From Bryoerythrophyllum caledonicum (Eukaryota; Streptophyta; Bryopsida; Pottiales; Pottiaceae), in NCBI GenBank assembly GCA_963971425.1, contig OZ020518.1, forward strand, positions 16,124,990 through 16,188,989: a DNA stretch of 64,000 bases. The letters are read 5' to 3'. Each line of letters starts with the position of its first letter. Position 1 is the first letter of the stretch. Under the pieces are notes generated by a model that saw only the letters and a program-made list of their open reading frames with translations, did not search any database and was not told where the DNA came from. Of this stretch, positions 11,601 through 23,822 are shown piece after piece. The translations under genes and the position numbers were made by a program.

Positions 11601-13837
11601 GTTTCTTGATCTGTATTCGTTTGACAAAGACGTTTTTGAAAAATTTCCAACTTATCTTCGGGCTCTTCCCGACTTCGCTTCCTATTTTGCATTTCAGCTG
11701 AACTATCCTCTTCTCGAGGTGCTCCCCCACCTTCACTTAGAGCAGGAGAGCACACTAGAGCTTCGGCAACATCACTTGGAGCATCTGCATTAGGTAAATT
11801 CTCTAGACTATCCCTGGCAACAGTCAAGGGCGTTTGATTACTCGAGCCATCCCCATCGACCTCCTCCATTTGGTCACCTAATCCATCTGCATTTTCTGTT
11901 GTAAGGCACGAACCAAGGCTTTCCACAGGAAGGTTCATCTTCTCACCAACAAGCTCAGGAACCACTGCATCACATGGAGTGCTGCATGTGGCGCTTACTC
12001 CATTCTCATGCATGGTAGATTTCTCTTTCAGAGTATCCTCCTCAACATTTGCAACTGAGTCGCTCTTTGAATCACCATGCTTTGGAATGCCTTCAATGTC
12101 TTCAGGCTCCTCTTTCGGGCTCGTTTCCTCCTCCCCGTCGGAATTCGAGATAGCATCTGAGAAACTGAAATGAACCTTCTTCTTCGCTTTCTCTTCCTTC
12201 ACCTCCTGAGGTGATTCTTGCTTAATTGAGACATCGATGGCGCTTTCTCTCCGCTGCTTCGGCCTATTAACGGTGCTCCTTTTCCGCGACGTCGCCCTGA
12301 CATGAGTGCTCTTTCTCCGCCTCTTCACCCTATCATACACATCTGTAACCAAAACAATTCAGCCCAACAAACACCTGATCTGGAATATGACAAGCTCACA
12401 TTTCTGACTAGATTATCAAAACAAATAAGGATGAAGGGAGCTCTTCAGAAAGCTATCATTCTCCTCTGATATGAATCAGAATTTGAAGAGCGCTAGCACA
12501 ACATACTCAATGAAACTAGTAAATATACTGGAGAGAGAGATTTATACTTTCTGCAATTGCGGCCAGCTCGTAAGGATCGCTGCTTTCGCGGCTCTCCTCC
12601 CCAGTCGAGTTGACCGCTCGATCCTCAGGCTCTGACTTGACAGAACTCGTGCTTTCAGATGAAATAGGACCATCTGACGTCCCCGCAGGGATGATTGAAC
12701 CACCACCGGGCAGATGCACGTCCCAAATGTGAGGCTCGTCGCTCTTGCAAATCTCGACACCAGTTCGCGGCTTCCTTTGCTTAAAACAACAACAAAAACC
12801 GATTATCTCTTAAATAGCGCGCATGGCAGCACGAAAGGTATAAACTAGAAAGTGATGTCCATAGTGGAGTGATGAAGACTAGTAAACAGAAAAATTTAAG
12901 ACAGGTACCTTATTCCCCTGTTCTCTCCATTGATACTTCGCACTCCATGTGAAGGATGGACGTAAATTCTTTATAGGTGCTCTCTCCAATTTCCCATTCC
13001 CCTCACCAAGAGGAGGAAGGGGTAGCTTAAGCTGCATGTAGAAGAGCCACCAGAAGTTCGTGAATTGGAACATCCACGACAGACTCACAGATCCACGTTT
13101 GAGAAAGCCAGACCACACTTGTGATGATAATTTCACTAGCACATACACTTGCAGATTATATGGTTAGGAACCAAACCTTGGCTTCATTTATCTTGGTGTT
13201 AATTCCAACAATCTGTGCTCCCCAAAAGACGTCGTCCTTCCACCAGTCCACCGTATCCCCAACCGTGTACTTATCATTGTAAACACGAACATGACCAGAA
13301 CCTTTTCGTCCCAAGCGTACATCCTCTCGATAATTATCAAGATCTCTCTCATGTACAACTGGGGCCACTGGCCGGACAATCCATGTTAAAGGTCTCCTCT
13401 TCTTCAACCATGGTTCCACGGTCTTGACTGCAGGATTTGCCACACGGACTCGAGCCCAAGTATCATCTGCAAACGATCCAGAAACACATCTGAAAAAATC
13501 TGGCACATGAAAAAATCATCCACATCCTTGTTACTAAACCAGGTCATCAAGAAACACTGTTTGCACATGCGGCATACCTTCGTCCGGAAAGTCCACAAAC
13601 TGTAACAACAACCTCGGTTCAGAAGCGGCTGTGTCTAGTATCTGAAGCACAACCAAGCACACGTTTCAGAAACTGCCGCCCCAAGTTCGGAACTCCAAAT
13701 ACGCAGCATCACTCTTTGGAGAGATATCACAGGATGCGTACCCGACATCGGAACCATGCTCCTCGATATCCACTCTCAGTGAACGTCGCCTCCACCTCCT
13801 GACCCACCGTAAACGGCAGCTCAATTTGGCGCGGCAT
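8689..13837 (-). CDS. Agenet (plant Tudor-like) domain protein, 8 exons, about 1,103 residues
   Basis: Exons read on the minus strand: 13837-13742, 13641-13578, 13466-13177, 13031-12909, 12779-12548, 12342-11162, 10444-10363 and 9932-8689. All have GT-AG borders and the reading frame holds through 1,104 codons. The ATG at 13837 begins MPRQIELPFTVGQEVEATF. A first Agenet repeat covers residues 6-75 (GYRGAWFRCR, then LLLQFVDFPDEDDTWARVRV); a second lies near 115-170 (YTVGDTVDWWKDDVFWGAQI). The remaining 900 residues are acidic, Ser- and Lys/Arg-rich and largely disordered. They include a basic nuclear-localisation-like patch after residue 270 and a conserved-looking C-terminal block (TPEEIRVAAEVRSTLWQGL to ARRIVSRCKRELQKAF). 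Agenet proteins bind histone tails or other nuclear partners, so a chromatin role in the nucleus is likely but not shown. Exon 7 is the least certain. No neighbour suggests a more exact function. Confidence 0.85.
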
Positions 13838-13920
13838 AGCTACCGTCTCGTCAAACACTCTGCAACCAACAGCAAATTCATCTAACACCACTCTCCTCCG
13901 ATGCGGCCAGAAACAGCAAC

Positions 13921-14288
13921 TAAACCATGCGCTCTACTTGCAATTCCATCTGAATGTGTAACACATGAACCACCAAATGGGCGGCACCAGACTGCGTCCA
14001 GTCAAATACTCTGCAATGATCCATACCATCAGCTGTTGCATCTCTCACCACTCGGTCTCCTTTTGACGAAGTCAAGAATGCTACACGACAGCACCTAAAC
14101 CATGCGCTCTACTTGCAATTCCAACTGGAACACATGAACCGCCAGATGGGTGGCACCAGACTGCGTCCAGTCAAATACTCTGCAACGCTCCATACCATCA
14201 GCTCTTGCATCGCTCTCCACTCAGTCTCCTTTGACGTAGTCAAGAATGTTACACGACAGCACCTAGACCATGCGGTCTAAACCATGCA
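13921..14288. repeat. 175-bp tandem duplication upstream of the Agenet start codon
   Basis: Two diverged units start with TAAACCATGCGCTCTACTTG at 13921 and 14096, with a short third start near 14276. Each unit carries, on the minus strand, a copy of the GCAG plus AGT(A/G)TTTGAC acceptor context that precedes the first coding exon (13,851-13,862). So the duplication copied a 5'-UTR intron/exon junction of the Agenet gene. Confidence 0.85.
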
Positions 14289-15994
14289 TCCAAAAAACAT
14301 GGAAGAACAAGAACACGCGCAACACCCCCGTCCACATCACAACAGATCCACCATCTGAGAAAGCTTCCTCACCTTCACATCCTCAACCAGCTCCCATCCA
14401 GACATTTCTTGCGCCACTTCTCAGCTGACTACACTGACGCCACCAAAATAAAAAAATCTCAAAAATCCCACGCGCCGCAACAAACACCAGCTCAATCTCC
14501 GATACAGGAACATGTCTCTCAACTCACGAGAACAAACCCAACAGCCGCCATCCTCCAGCCACTACAGTGCTCCTGTTGCCATGAGAAACTCCCAACTCAC
14601 GAGAAAAAACCCCACAGCCGCCTTACTCTAACCACTATAATGTTCCTGTTCCCATGCAAATCCAGGAAACCCACAACCGCACACCTGCCACCGAAAGCTA
14701 ACCCTAATGCATGCAACCAAGAGCTTCGTATTTCTCGTCCTTTCCACCTCTTTTCGACAATAGAGTAGCTCACTGTTGCAATGCCCTGAAAGAACCTGGC
14801 GAGTAAGTAAGGCGCCGCATCGTCATCAACGGTTTTGCCGGCCTCCTTCTGATGAACGAAAAATGAATAATGGCCCAATCATCACATCATAGTCCTTCGA
14901 GGACGAATCATGCACGCCGTTGGCGCCGCCTCCTGTCCACCGTAATTAGTGCGGGGAAAGATTGCTTGGATTGGAAGGCAGCTCATGTGGTGTAAAATGG
15001 ACCAGGTTTTCGTTGGGATGTGTGTGAGATCTGGATGAAGGTGTAGGCCTGGTCCATCAACGTGGACGAAAACTGGAGCCTCAGAGACTCCGGAAACTGC
15101 GAGTGTGCCCATTCAAACTGCTTTGGTTTCCGTGCATGTGTTCGAAATGTCGCCGGAGCTCCGTTCTTCCGGTTTTCTGTGAGCATTTGTTTAGATTTGG
15201 GTCATTTCTCCTCAATTGCAACCGTTGGCAGTGTGCTTAGGGTCTTTGAATAGCACGCTTGTCGAATAGCGTTGAAGCTCTGTGCATCTGGGTTTTTGTG
15301 AGCGGTTTTCAAGCGGTTCTGATGTGGGTCAGTATTCGTCGATTGCGACTAGGGTTTAGCGTTACAGTTGCAGAATATATGTGCAGAAGAGGTCTTGGAG
15401 CGCTGAGCATCTGGGTTTTTGTTCTGATTGGGTTTAGTGTTCCTGAATCGCAAGTGTTGGCAGGACTTTCGGTCTAGGATTTGGGAATTCCACACTTGCA
15501 GAATACCCATCCTTGTGTGATCATTTTATGTGCCTCTGGTTAGGATTAGAAGGTGTTGGAATCCACCACATCGATTCTTTCTTATATATCCTGTGATTGG
15601 GGTGTGCTGGCTGGTATTAGGAGGTGTTGGAATCTACCATATCGATTCTATTTCCATTATGTTGTGTGATTTCACGGTGTTGATGTGGTGAGTTGGGGTT
15701 GGGATCGAAATGTGCAGGGTCGATGGACATGATTTGGGATTGGAAATCACTGGATGTTGTTCTCTCTCTGAATTATATGTGAAGGATAGTGAGCACGGAG
15801 TTTGCAGCTGTCTTTTTTTGAGGGAGGGCTTGGTTTGCCAGTGATTGGCTTCCTGGGAAATTTCAGTTTACAATAAGTTTCGGAGAGAGCACCCAAGCAT
15901 ATGACTACCTGAACATGACATCGTTTTTCAAATCTCCAAGGTTTCCTTATTGCATTACAGTCTTGATTTGGAGGATTTGGTTGCGAGAATCGAC
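14289..15994. promoter_or_regulatory. Likely 5' UTR and promoter region of the Agenet gene, possibly divergent
   Basis: No long reading frame survives scrutiny. Sequence composition changes here: C/A-rich to 14,800 (typical of minus-strand leader), then T/G-rich to 15,990 (typical of a plus-strand leader). A near-duplicate AGGTGTTGGAATC(C/T)ACCA(C/T)ATCGATTCT appears at 15551 and 15621. I infer a shared promoter near 14.9-15.1 kb. Confidence 0.35.
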
Positions 15995-16024
15995 ATGTTT
16001 CTACTGGCACGACGGCTGTTTCAG
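15995..16024 (+). CDS. Possible first coding exon of a divergent gene (MFLLARRLFQ)
   Basis: An ATG in context CGACATGT opens ten codons, MFLLARRLFQ, ending in CAG at a perfect donor GTGAGT (16025). The run looks like the start of an organelle-targeting or signal sequence. No matching second exon could be found in the following repeat-rich 30 kb, so either the intron is very long or this is chance. Confidence 0.2.
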
Positions 16025-16109
16025 GTGAGTGAACTGAAAACCTCGCATATGAGTCACGAGCTGTTGTTTATCATTTCTGGAGGAGACATTAGAGTGAGGC
16101 AAAGTTATC

Positions 16110-16450
16110 TTGGCTTTTGACCTTTTTTTCTTAGTTATAATCAGCCCTAAGTAGCTCTGTAATTAATCAAAAGGTGGCTAAGTTTCATGATACAACATGG
16201 CCTCTCCTTCATTCTTAAAACTAGTTCATGGTTATAACTAGTTTCCCATTAGAGCTTAAAGGTCACCAAACTCTTCCACACTCCAAAGTTATTTTAGTTG
16301 TGAGAACACCAAGCTATCCCTAATATGTGTTGTGAGAAGTGAACAAATAATAGTTTTACATTTGAAAAGAGGGGTATGTTATTGAGAACTTGATTGTGGG
16401 ATTCACGAGAGCTATTCAATGCAGTATGGTTTTGTGCTTGTTTGGTACAT
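16110..16450 (+). repeat. Dispersed repeat, copy 1 of 2
   Basis: Shares an interrupted match with 61,740-62,000: TTCAGCCCTAA-like word, then GTAATTAATCAAAAGG-like word and CATGATACAACATGGCCT (CATGGTACAACATGACCT in the other copy). No termini or ORF recognised. Confidence 0.4.
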
Positions 16451-18059
16451 GTAAACATGAGTTGAAGTGTTTCTTTGTTGCTTTGATTTGATTGTGCAAC
16501 TATAATTTGTAATAGTTATGCACTTAATCAACGTCTTAACGAGATTGTGGAAAATAAGCAACATTGTTGAAGTTTTTTTATACCATGAGTGAAAACATCT
16601 TGCATACATTAAATGCATGGGATGAGAGAAATTAACAATCAAATAACTATGAAGAGTTTGAGATAAATTTTCATCAAAGTGATTTTCTCAAAATTATGTT
16701 TAATGTATAATAAATATCACACAATATGTGGTGTTACAAATGTTAACTTTCGTTTTTCGAATGTGTTTGACAGATTTGTCATTGTATTTTCAAGTATTTC
16801 AAGAATCCTATTATTTAAAATTGTTATTTGATTTTTATTATTTCCCAATCAATTTTGTCTGTTTCCCAACCAATTTTGTGTTAGTTGAATTTTTAAGTTT
16901 ACACAAACCAAAAAGTGGTCTTTGAGAAGGAGAGAGTTAAAAGAAGATCTTCATCACATCCTTAAAGCTTTAATGTTTTAAGTTCATGTTTACAAAGTAT
17001 CTTGATTAGCATTATTCTTAATATATTGATTATCCTTAATATCCATAAATACCAATAACTCAAACAAAGTAACAATTTTTATTTACACAATGAGCTTTTT
17101 CTTTCCAAGATTGACAGTATTTTAACTATTAATTTAAATGGACTTTTTTTTATACACTTGGTGAAGATGTAAAATTAATTACAAAATTATAAAAAATTAA
17201 TAATCAATCATTGTAGGTGGATAATTAGCACATTGTATTAAACCGCCAACGTAAGTAATTACACAACAATTAAATAACTCAAGTCCACATAAAGTAATTC
17301 TACCCATCTATGATGAAATCAATAAAAAAATTTAGAGTAATACAAGCTATACTTGGAGCTTGACATGGTAGTTCATGTAGATTAAGTCTAATCTACACAT
17401 TATTTTGCCTCATCTTTATTTAAACCTCCACTCAAGCTTTCTTGCCTTCTCTTGCACTCATGTTCCTTCCTCCGCCATTGCCACCATCTACTTTCTTTTT
17501 ACCATTGCTCACTCTCTTTATGTCATTGTCTACTTACTTATTGCCATTGCCACTTCTACTCATTGCTTTGCCATTGCCACCCTCTGCTTGTGGCCTTTAT
17601 CTACGGTTATCATTTTGTGTTGTCTTGTTTACAATTTGATACTTATTTGTCTATCAACACTTTTGTTCTGTTAACTTAGAGCTCATATTAGATATTGTGT
17701 TGGTTTTAGGTTACATTAGTTGTATAGATTGATTGGATTTTGTTTGAGTCTCTTATTTTGTACTTGAGTTCATCACTTTGAAAAGCAGCTTCTACATTAA
17801 TATGTCAGCTTCATGTACCTTTATGGTTTGCTGGTCTAGGATTTAGTCCTTTTACACCGGTTTTAGATTGGCCGTGGTTGGAATTGCATAGGCGGTCTCC
17901 ACATCCTTGTCTAGCAAGCCAGATTAATTGAGAATCGCATTGACATTGCATTGACCAGGTTTCACGGAACCGCCCGGGCAAGTTTTGGGAAGATCGCTCA
18001 TTCAATCAGTAAACGGCGAAGTCAAATACGCTGCCTGCAACTCCAACAACAGCAAAAAC
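16451..18059. other. AT-rich repeat-like DNA without genes
   Basis: Contains a pyrimidine-rich CCATTGCCA(C/T) stretch (17,440-17,600) whose short hydrophobic open frames are a composition effect. A GC-richer island at 17,840-18,010 shows no family signature. Confidence 0.45.
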
Positions 18060-19100
18060 ATTCTGACACTTTTTTTATACTAGGGAACTTGATTGCAAAA
18101 GTACAAATGTGAATATGATATAAATCAACGGCAAATCAACTGTGTCACATAAGCCAACTAGACATGGATCTGAGAAAGATGGAGGTAGAATGGAGGTCCA
18201 CCGTGACAATTTCACACCAAAAACACTTCAAAATTGTTGATTCTAGTGCAATGAGTAAGGAAGAAAAGAAAACCTTATTTTTGTAGTTTTGACTGGAGGA
18301 TCTCAATTACAATTTACAAAGTATTACACTCACAAAATTTCATAAAGTTTAACCACACTCACTGAAAGATTATAGCGTTTGAAGTTAAAAAGATGGTTCA
18401 TTTTATTCCTTGCCATGAGTGGATCAGTAGACTTTGACTTCACTTGGTATCAACTTTTTGCGCTACACAAGGTCAAAATATGTTACCATTGTGTTAAGCA
18501 TGATGTTAGTTCCCTCTACACCAATTTTTAGAGGTAGAGAAGGGATGTAGCATTTCTATAACAAGTGTGCAAGGAGTGGAGGTTCAAAAAATTTCAATTC
18601 ATGTTTAAATTTTTTGTGAATTTAATATGTTTTAGATTGATAATCCAAACGGTCGATAAGAAGGTTCTTACCACATATTGTTGTTGAAAAAGTAAAAAGT
18701 GAAAAATATGAAGATTTAAAAAGTGAAAAATATGTTGTTTTATGTAGGAAAGGAGTTTTTTTCCATGCTTGCATGAAATGTCTAAAAATATTTGACTTGA
18801 GTTTTTAAAAATTTACACTAAAGACAAGAATTTTTTTACACCTTTAAAGAATGTAGTATTCCCTATATATATATGAAAAATCTCAATGTCAGTAGAAACT
18901 TCTAGCAAAATTTTGGAACTGCCGAAAGTCCCTATTTTTAACTTGAGTGGTACTAACTTTCAAAGCATGAATCCAAAAATAATAATAAATATATCTCGAC
19001 AAAATTCTTATCAGGGACAATCAAGTATAAAAAAAAAATTAAAGATTTTTTTGAATTGTAGGAATTTGTCCAAAATCAAAATCGTCCCCCACAGAGATAC
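18060..19100 (+). repeat. Unclassified dispersed repeat of about 1 kb, fullest copy
   Basis: Two landmarks recur elsewhere in the same order. The first is an AAACACTTCAAAATTG-like word followed by GTGCAATGAGTAAGGAAG, CACAAAATTTCATAAA and ACTTTGACTTCACTTGGT. The second, further on, is AGAAACTTCTAGCAA(A/T)ATTTTGGA. The first set is found at 42,530-42,900 and 46,370-46,760 (reversed), and weakly at 44,330-44,650. Both sets occur together at 45,460-46,120. No coding capacity or terminal repeats seen; it may be a fragment of a larger transposon. Confidence 0.6.
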
Positions 19101-19208
19101 TTGGCCCTTTAGTGATTAAAAGTGACAACTCCCATCGCTGTGAGGGATGTACTAACAATTGCAAACACCAAGATGAACAACAGTACATCACCGTAATAAG
19201 TATGAAGT

Positions 19209-19616
19209 TGTAAGAGCATCTCCATTCCTGAGCGCCAATCCAAGCCACGCTAGGCCAGAGAAACATTGATAGAATAGACACGGTTTAGAGTTGTAGGAAA
19301 TTTCATGCACCACAATTCCTTCAAACCTGAAAATGGTAACCACGCTCCGGGTACAATGTGTCGGAGGTGGGGGACAAACTGATGAGCTTGTATCTGCAAA
19401 GATTTTGCTTGCAAAAGATCTGCCTTGCGTCCACTCTGCATACGTAATCAAGAACGCTAGATATTGGTGATGGCCCGGCAACCGAAGCAAATATGGCGCC
19501 AAAGCTAACCATGCCTTGTGCCCCACTCAATGGGGATGTTGGTGTGGTGCAAAGAGTTTTTAGGTTTGCCCCTCTAAAACACCAAATCTGTTAGAGTCCC
19601 TTGCCTCGGTGGAGAT
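19209..19616. repeat. MITE of the AAGAGCATCTCCA family, copy 2
   Basis: Left end GTAAGAGCATCTCCATTCC, right end CGGTGGAGATGCACTTAG, an imperfect inverted repeat. No ORF worth calling. Same termini as the copies at 7,319 and 61,084. Confidence 0.65.
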
Positions 19617-19956
19617 GCACTTAGCAAGACAAGCAAAACAAATTCATAAGCACAAGCAAAGGTGACCAAAAAAAGTAATGGTTGCTTAGAGGAATCCAAT
19701 GGTGGCTATGGGGGAGGAAGGAGCATGAATACAACAAAGGGCACAAAGAGTGCTTAACCCTTTAGTGACTACGTAACCACTTTTCAGTCTTTGAATGTGT
19801 TAAAACTCAATTTGTATGAAATTCGTAAGAAACTAGATTGTGAACTTTGAAGTTCGAATATGTACAGACATTTGACATATATTTTTTCAGATATCAAATC
19901 ATGATATGTAGTTATAATCTTTGGAACGCCTCGGAATACATTGCCAAGTACACTAA
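19617..19956. other. Spacer between MITEs
   Basis: About 340 bp with no gene. It ends with the TAA target site of the next element. Confidence 0.5.
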
Positions 19957-20942
19957 GGGCCGGTTTATACTTGGAACCGGATTGAGGGCCGGCCGGAACT
20001 CTCCAAGTTTCAACCAACAGGGTCTCTCAATCTCTCAAAATCCAACCCAAGAGCTTTATACTTGGGGCCGGCCGGAACTACATTTCATCCTACGTGTCGC
20101 CTTAGGTGGCATGGTTTTGGCGCCAAACCTTCCAGCCCCAAGGGAGCAATCGGGACGAGGTTTGGGTTGGCCCAAACTCCCATCTAGGGCCGGATTCGGT
20201 TCCTCCGTTGGATCCTTCAAATCCCTACCGTCAATTAGTAAAAAATGTATTTTTTATTTTATTTTTTATTTTTTATTTCGAAAAAATAATTTATTTTTTG
20301 AAAAAATATATATATTTTTTTAAATTCAATCTTTTTTTTTTTGAAAAAGTAAAAATATTCCTTCCTTTTGGATATGCACCCATAAAAAGGGACTTGGTCA
20401 AATAAAGTAAATAAAACTCTTTTTTCCAATAGTCAAAATAGGAAAAGGAATTAGAAGTTGCATATATATGAAAAAAAAACTCTCCTTTATTTTTGACCTT
20501 TAAAAAATAAGAGAAAAGTGGTAAATTTTATGAAAATAGAAAAAATACTCTTATTTTTTTTTTAAATAAAAATGTAGTAAGGAAAAAAAACACATAAAGT
20601 AAATGTATGAAACCTATTTTTCTTTAAACTAGGAAAGAAACAAAGACAAAAGCTTGACACATGTGCTTTTGAAAAAATTTAGTTGAGCCTTATGAAAATC
20701 TAAGAATTTTAAGACACTTAAAAATTGAAAATTCAGCCCTAGAATCCGGCCCCAACACTTTACATTGACTAGGGCCAAGATGATGAATTTGAAATCCGGC
20801 CCTAGAATCCGGCCTCAATGCTTTACATTATTTGGGGCCGGATGGAAGAATTGGGGCCGGATTGAAGGCCAGATTGAAGGCCGGATTGAAGGCAAATCCG
20901 GCCGGCCTTCCATCCGACCCCAGGCCTAATGTAAACTGGCCC
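19957..20942. mobile_element. Tourist-like (PIF/Harbinger) non-autonomous element
   Basis: Terminal inverted repeats GGGCCGGTTTATACTTGG and, read inwards from the right, GGGCCAGTTTACATTAGG. Direct target duplication TAA at 19954-19956 and 20943-20945. Both are hallmarks of PIF/Harbinger elements. The ends carry many GGCCGG and CCGGCC words in both orientations as subterminal repeats; the centre is A/T-rich. No transposase is encoded. Confidence 0.9.
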
Positions 20943-20945
20943 TAA

Positions 20946-22617
20946 ATGCACCAAATACACTCAAATACAATGCCCTATACTATGTAGTATTTCATTCAGA
21001 TGGAAAATTATTTTGGTCCAATATTTGATTAAAAGTTGTCTCTAAAGACTCTCCAATGTTTGGTGAATGTTGATCTTCTCAATCACATACAAAATTTATT
21101 AATTGATTCATACAAGTTTTGAATCATCTTTGTACACAATCACGTAGGCAATATATGACAATTCATCAAAAAATCATGCATAAATGTTTACTTCACATGA
21201 ATTATATCAATGTGAAGTTATCAACAGAGTGCACGTGTGAACCTCATTTTTTTTTTGAATAAATTTTTTTCTGAGATTCTAATGATTGGTAAAGTTGCAC
21301 ACTCTCCAAAATCCACAATTTTTACTACGAATATTGTTGACTTCAAACACTATTATCTATGACATCATTAGTTATTACACAATAATCTATTACATTTTGT
21401 GCAATCATACTAAAGTTAAGATTGTGGGATAAGCTCAATTTTGTAATGTTGAATACTAAAATTAGACCTCCTATTTCCATAAAAAGCAACATAAATAAAC
21501 AATAATCAACAAAAATATTGAGATTGTGGGAAAAGTCCATCAAGGGTCTAAATTATGATGAAGTGCAACTACGTCCACATGTGCGATCCAATTACAAAAT
21601 AGACCAGCGACTGGATGATAGAGAAGTCTACAAATAGAATACACTGAACACCATCTAGGTTGTACAAACGTGTCACTCTTGTGGTTAAGTGTCGTTAAAT
21701 GCTTAGTGCTCGTCCTTGTGTTTGAGTGGGATAGGACTCTGAAAATTTGAGAAATTTCGAAGTCATGATTAGACTCTTGCTGATGGTGCGCCTGAAAAAG
21801 TATTTCCTCCAAAAGAAAAATCTGGATAAATCATGTAAAAAATATCTCTTCATGAGGAAAATTAGTTAGCTGAAGCGAATGTTCAAGACGGCTTGCATGT
21901 CATATTCGTGATGCAAGCGATCACATGATTTGATACAACAAGCAACTTCCGCAATGTTCATGGATACAACTACGGCGCACTTACTATTTTCTTGCCCATT
22001 TCATTAAACGAGCACCTCAATATCACCCAACTATCACACGGGTATCAGGGTAGTATCGACCTGGTTTCTCCTCACTCTCGTACGATATCACGCGGATAAT
22101 ATGCTGGTATCGTCAGAGTGTTTTACGCGACTGCCTTGGTGCCACCGTGTATCACGATGGCATCATGGCAGTGTCATCAGCGTATCACCTGGGTATTATC
22201 CCAGAGTACCCCGGGTATCTCATTCGTCTTAGCAGAGAACCAACTTCTCCTGGGTTCCGGGATTTTATTTTTAAGATCATCATTTAAATCTCCACCGGGT
22301 TCGCCAACCGGTGGAGGTGCTCTCATGTCACTAAAGCTGCAAGAACGATTGAGAGAAGCCCGGAAGCAGGGAGGAAAATAAGCATGACATTCACTTGCAA
22401 TCGGACAAGGACCCACTTTACCGAAATCTTTGCAGCTGTGCAACCGCCCCATACATCACTTGCTGGAATCCTGTGGACGTTTTTCGAGCTTCTCCCATGT
22501 GAGTTACACTTTCATCAATTTCAGGCTACTTTTCAAGCGAGTCCACCCTGTCACTCTGTGCTTATCCTGATTAACTTGACCATCCACTTGAGTTTTGACT
22601 TATGTTTGTATCATTCC
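20946..22617. other. Repeat-like DNA without genes
   Basis: AT-rich to 21,900, then a stretch rich in GTATCA/GTATC words (22,030-22,220). Related GATACCCGGG words occur in the element at 32,040-32,130. The short open frames at 22,118-22,450 lack any family signature. Confidence 0.4.
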
Positions 22618-22620
22618 TTA

Positions 22621-23123
22621 GGGGCGCTTTACACTATGGACCATGGAGATTGACCACGGCCCTCTAAAATCTATGATTGGCTGAGGAAGTTGTCCCGGTT
22701 CAAGTTCGCTTTACACTACCTTGAAGAAAGGAGATTGACCACAGAGTTCGAGGTCACCTAAGTATGCTATTTTTTACCGAGTGGATAATGTTTCTTGGTC
22801 CAACGGGTTTTCCGTTGGGTCGAGGCAAATAGGTCCACTCAACGGAAATCAAGGGGATCTTTAGGCTGAAAATCAATGATTGGCTAAAAATTATTTTATT
22901 TATTATTTTTTAGTTATTTTTTTCCGGATATGTACATATATTTTTTAAAAATCAGCCCATAGTTGTCCCGGTCCAAATCCACTTTACACTATGAGAAGTG
23001 ACCAAGACACTCAAAAAATGATTTTTCATTTTCCATGGTCACGGCTCCAGACCAAGAGCCGTGACCATGAAAATAAATTATTTATCTTGGTCAATCCTCA
23101 TGGTCCATTGTGTAATGCGCCTT
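22621..23123. mobile_element. Tourist-like MITE 1 of a three-element row
   Basis: Ends GGGGCGCTTTACACTATGG and, inwards from the right, AAGGCGCATTACACAATGG. The inverted match continues through GACCATG(G/A) and GATTGACCA. TTA duplicated at 22618-22620 and 23124-23126. A secondary copy of the GCTTTACACTA terminal word lies inside at about 22,709. Confidence 0.85.
23034..23069. repeat. Perfect 14-bp hairpin inside MITE 1
   Basis: CATGGTCACGGCTC and its exact complement GAGCCGTGACCATG are separated by 8 bases. Flanking T-rich and A-rich sequence lengthens the stem. It could fold in RNA or single-stranded DNA; no function is evident. Confidence 0.9.
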
Positions 23124-23126
23124 TTA

Positions 23127-23517
23127 GAGCCTGTTCCCCATGTGATACCCAACTCGGCCAAATTCATGTAGCTTCCCTAAATATAAATTTAGAGAGTACC
23201 AAATTTCAGCCCTCCCATGTCACCACCCGGCATACTATTCAAGAAATATCATAATCAATTTGCACCTGTCAAATCTTTTATGAGACTAGAAAGTGAAAAG
23301 GTGTCCAATCATGATCTCTGACACAATATCTTTTGGTTTCGAATTAGTAAGATGGGAGCTAATTTATTTTGGTCAAGTCTGCGAAGTTGACTTGCCAAGC
23401 CTGTCCAATTCTTGAATACCCGTTAGAGTGTAAAGCGGGTTGGGAAATTATTTTGGTCATGGGAGTGACCCGCCCACATCAGAGATGATGAGACGGGCCA
23501 CACATGGGAACTTGCCC
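23127..23517. mobile_element. Tourist-like MITE 2 of the row
   Basis: Left end GAGCCTGTTCCCCATGTG, right end CACATGGGAACTTGCCC, imperfect inverted repeats. TTA at 23124-23126 (shared with MITE 1) and at 23518-23520. No ORF. Confidence 0.75.
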
Positions 23518-23520
23518 TTA

Positions 23521-23822
23521 GAGTCTGGTTCCATGCAATGCCCGACCTGTCATCTCTAACGGGTCGGGTCACTTCCATGTAGCTAGCTTCCCACCCTCCC
23601 CAAAAAAGTAAGGTAGGGTGTAGGTGATAATCTCCGAGATGATGCAGCCGCTTTTCAAGCCCGTCAGCTTCCCCATTCCTTTCAACATACTAATTGGATT
23701 GTGAACTTAAAGGTAGGACCTCTCAGATTCTCTTAATAAAGGTAATTGGGGTATAATTTGGAAGCACTTAAAACTTTGGATTGAATATAGTAGCTGACGG
23801 GTGTGACGCATGGAAGTGGCCC
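23521..23822. mobile_element. Tourist-like MITE 3 of the row
   Basis: Left end GAGTCTGGTTCCATGC follows the TTA at 23518-23520; right end GCATGGAAGTGGCCC is followed by TAC, a possible decayed site. A reversed relative occupies 41,045-41,250 and shares GGTTCCATGCAATGCCCGAC and the AAAAAAGTAAGG centre. Confidence 0.7.

Noticed and set aside
17405-17680. Overlapping hydrophobic plus-strand frames that look like membrane proteins
   Set aside because: All three frames are hydrophobic because the DNA is pyrimidine-rich with repeated CCATTGCCA words; no start context or exon structure.
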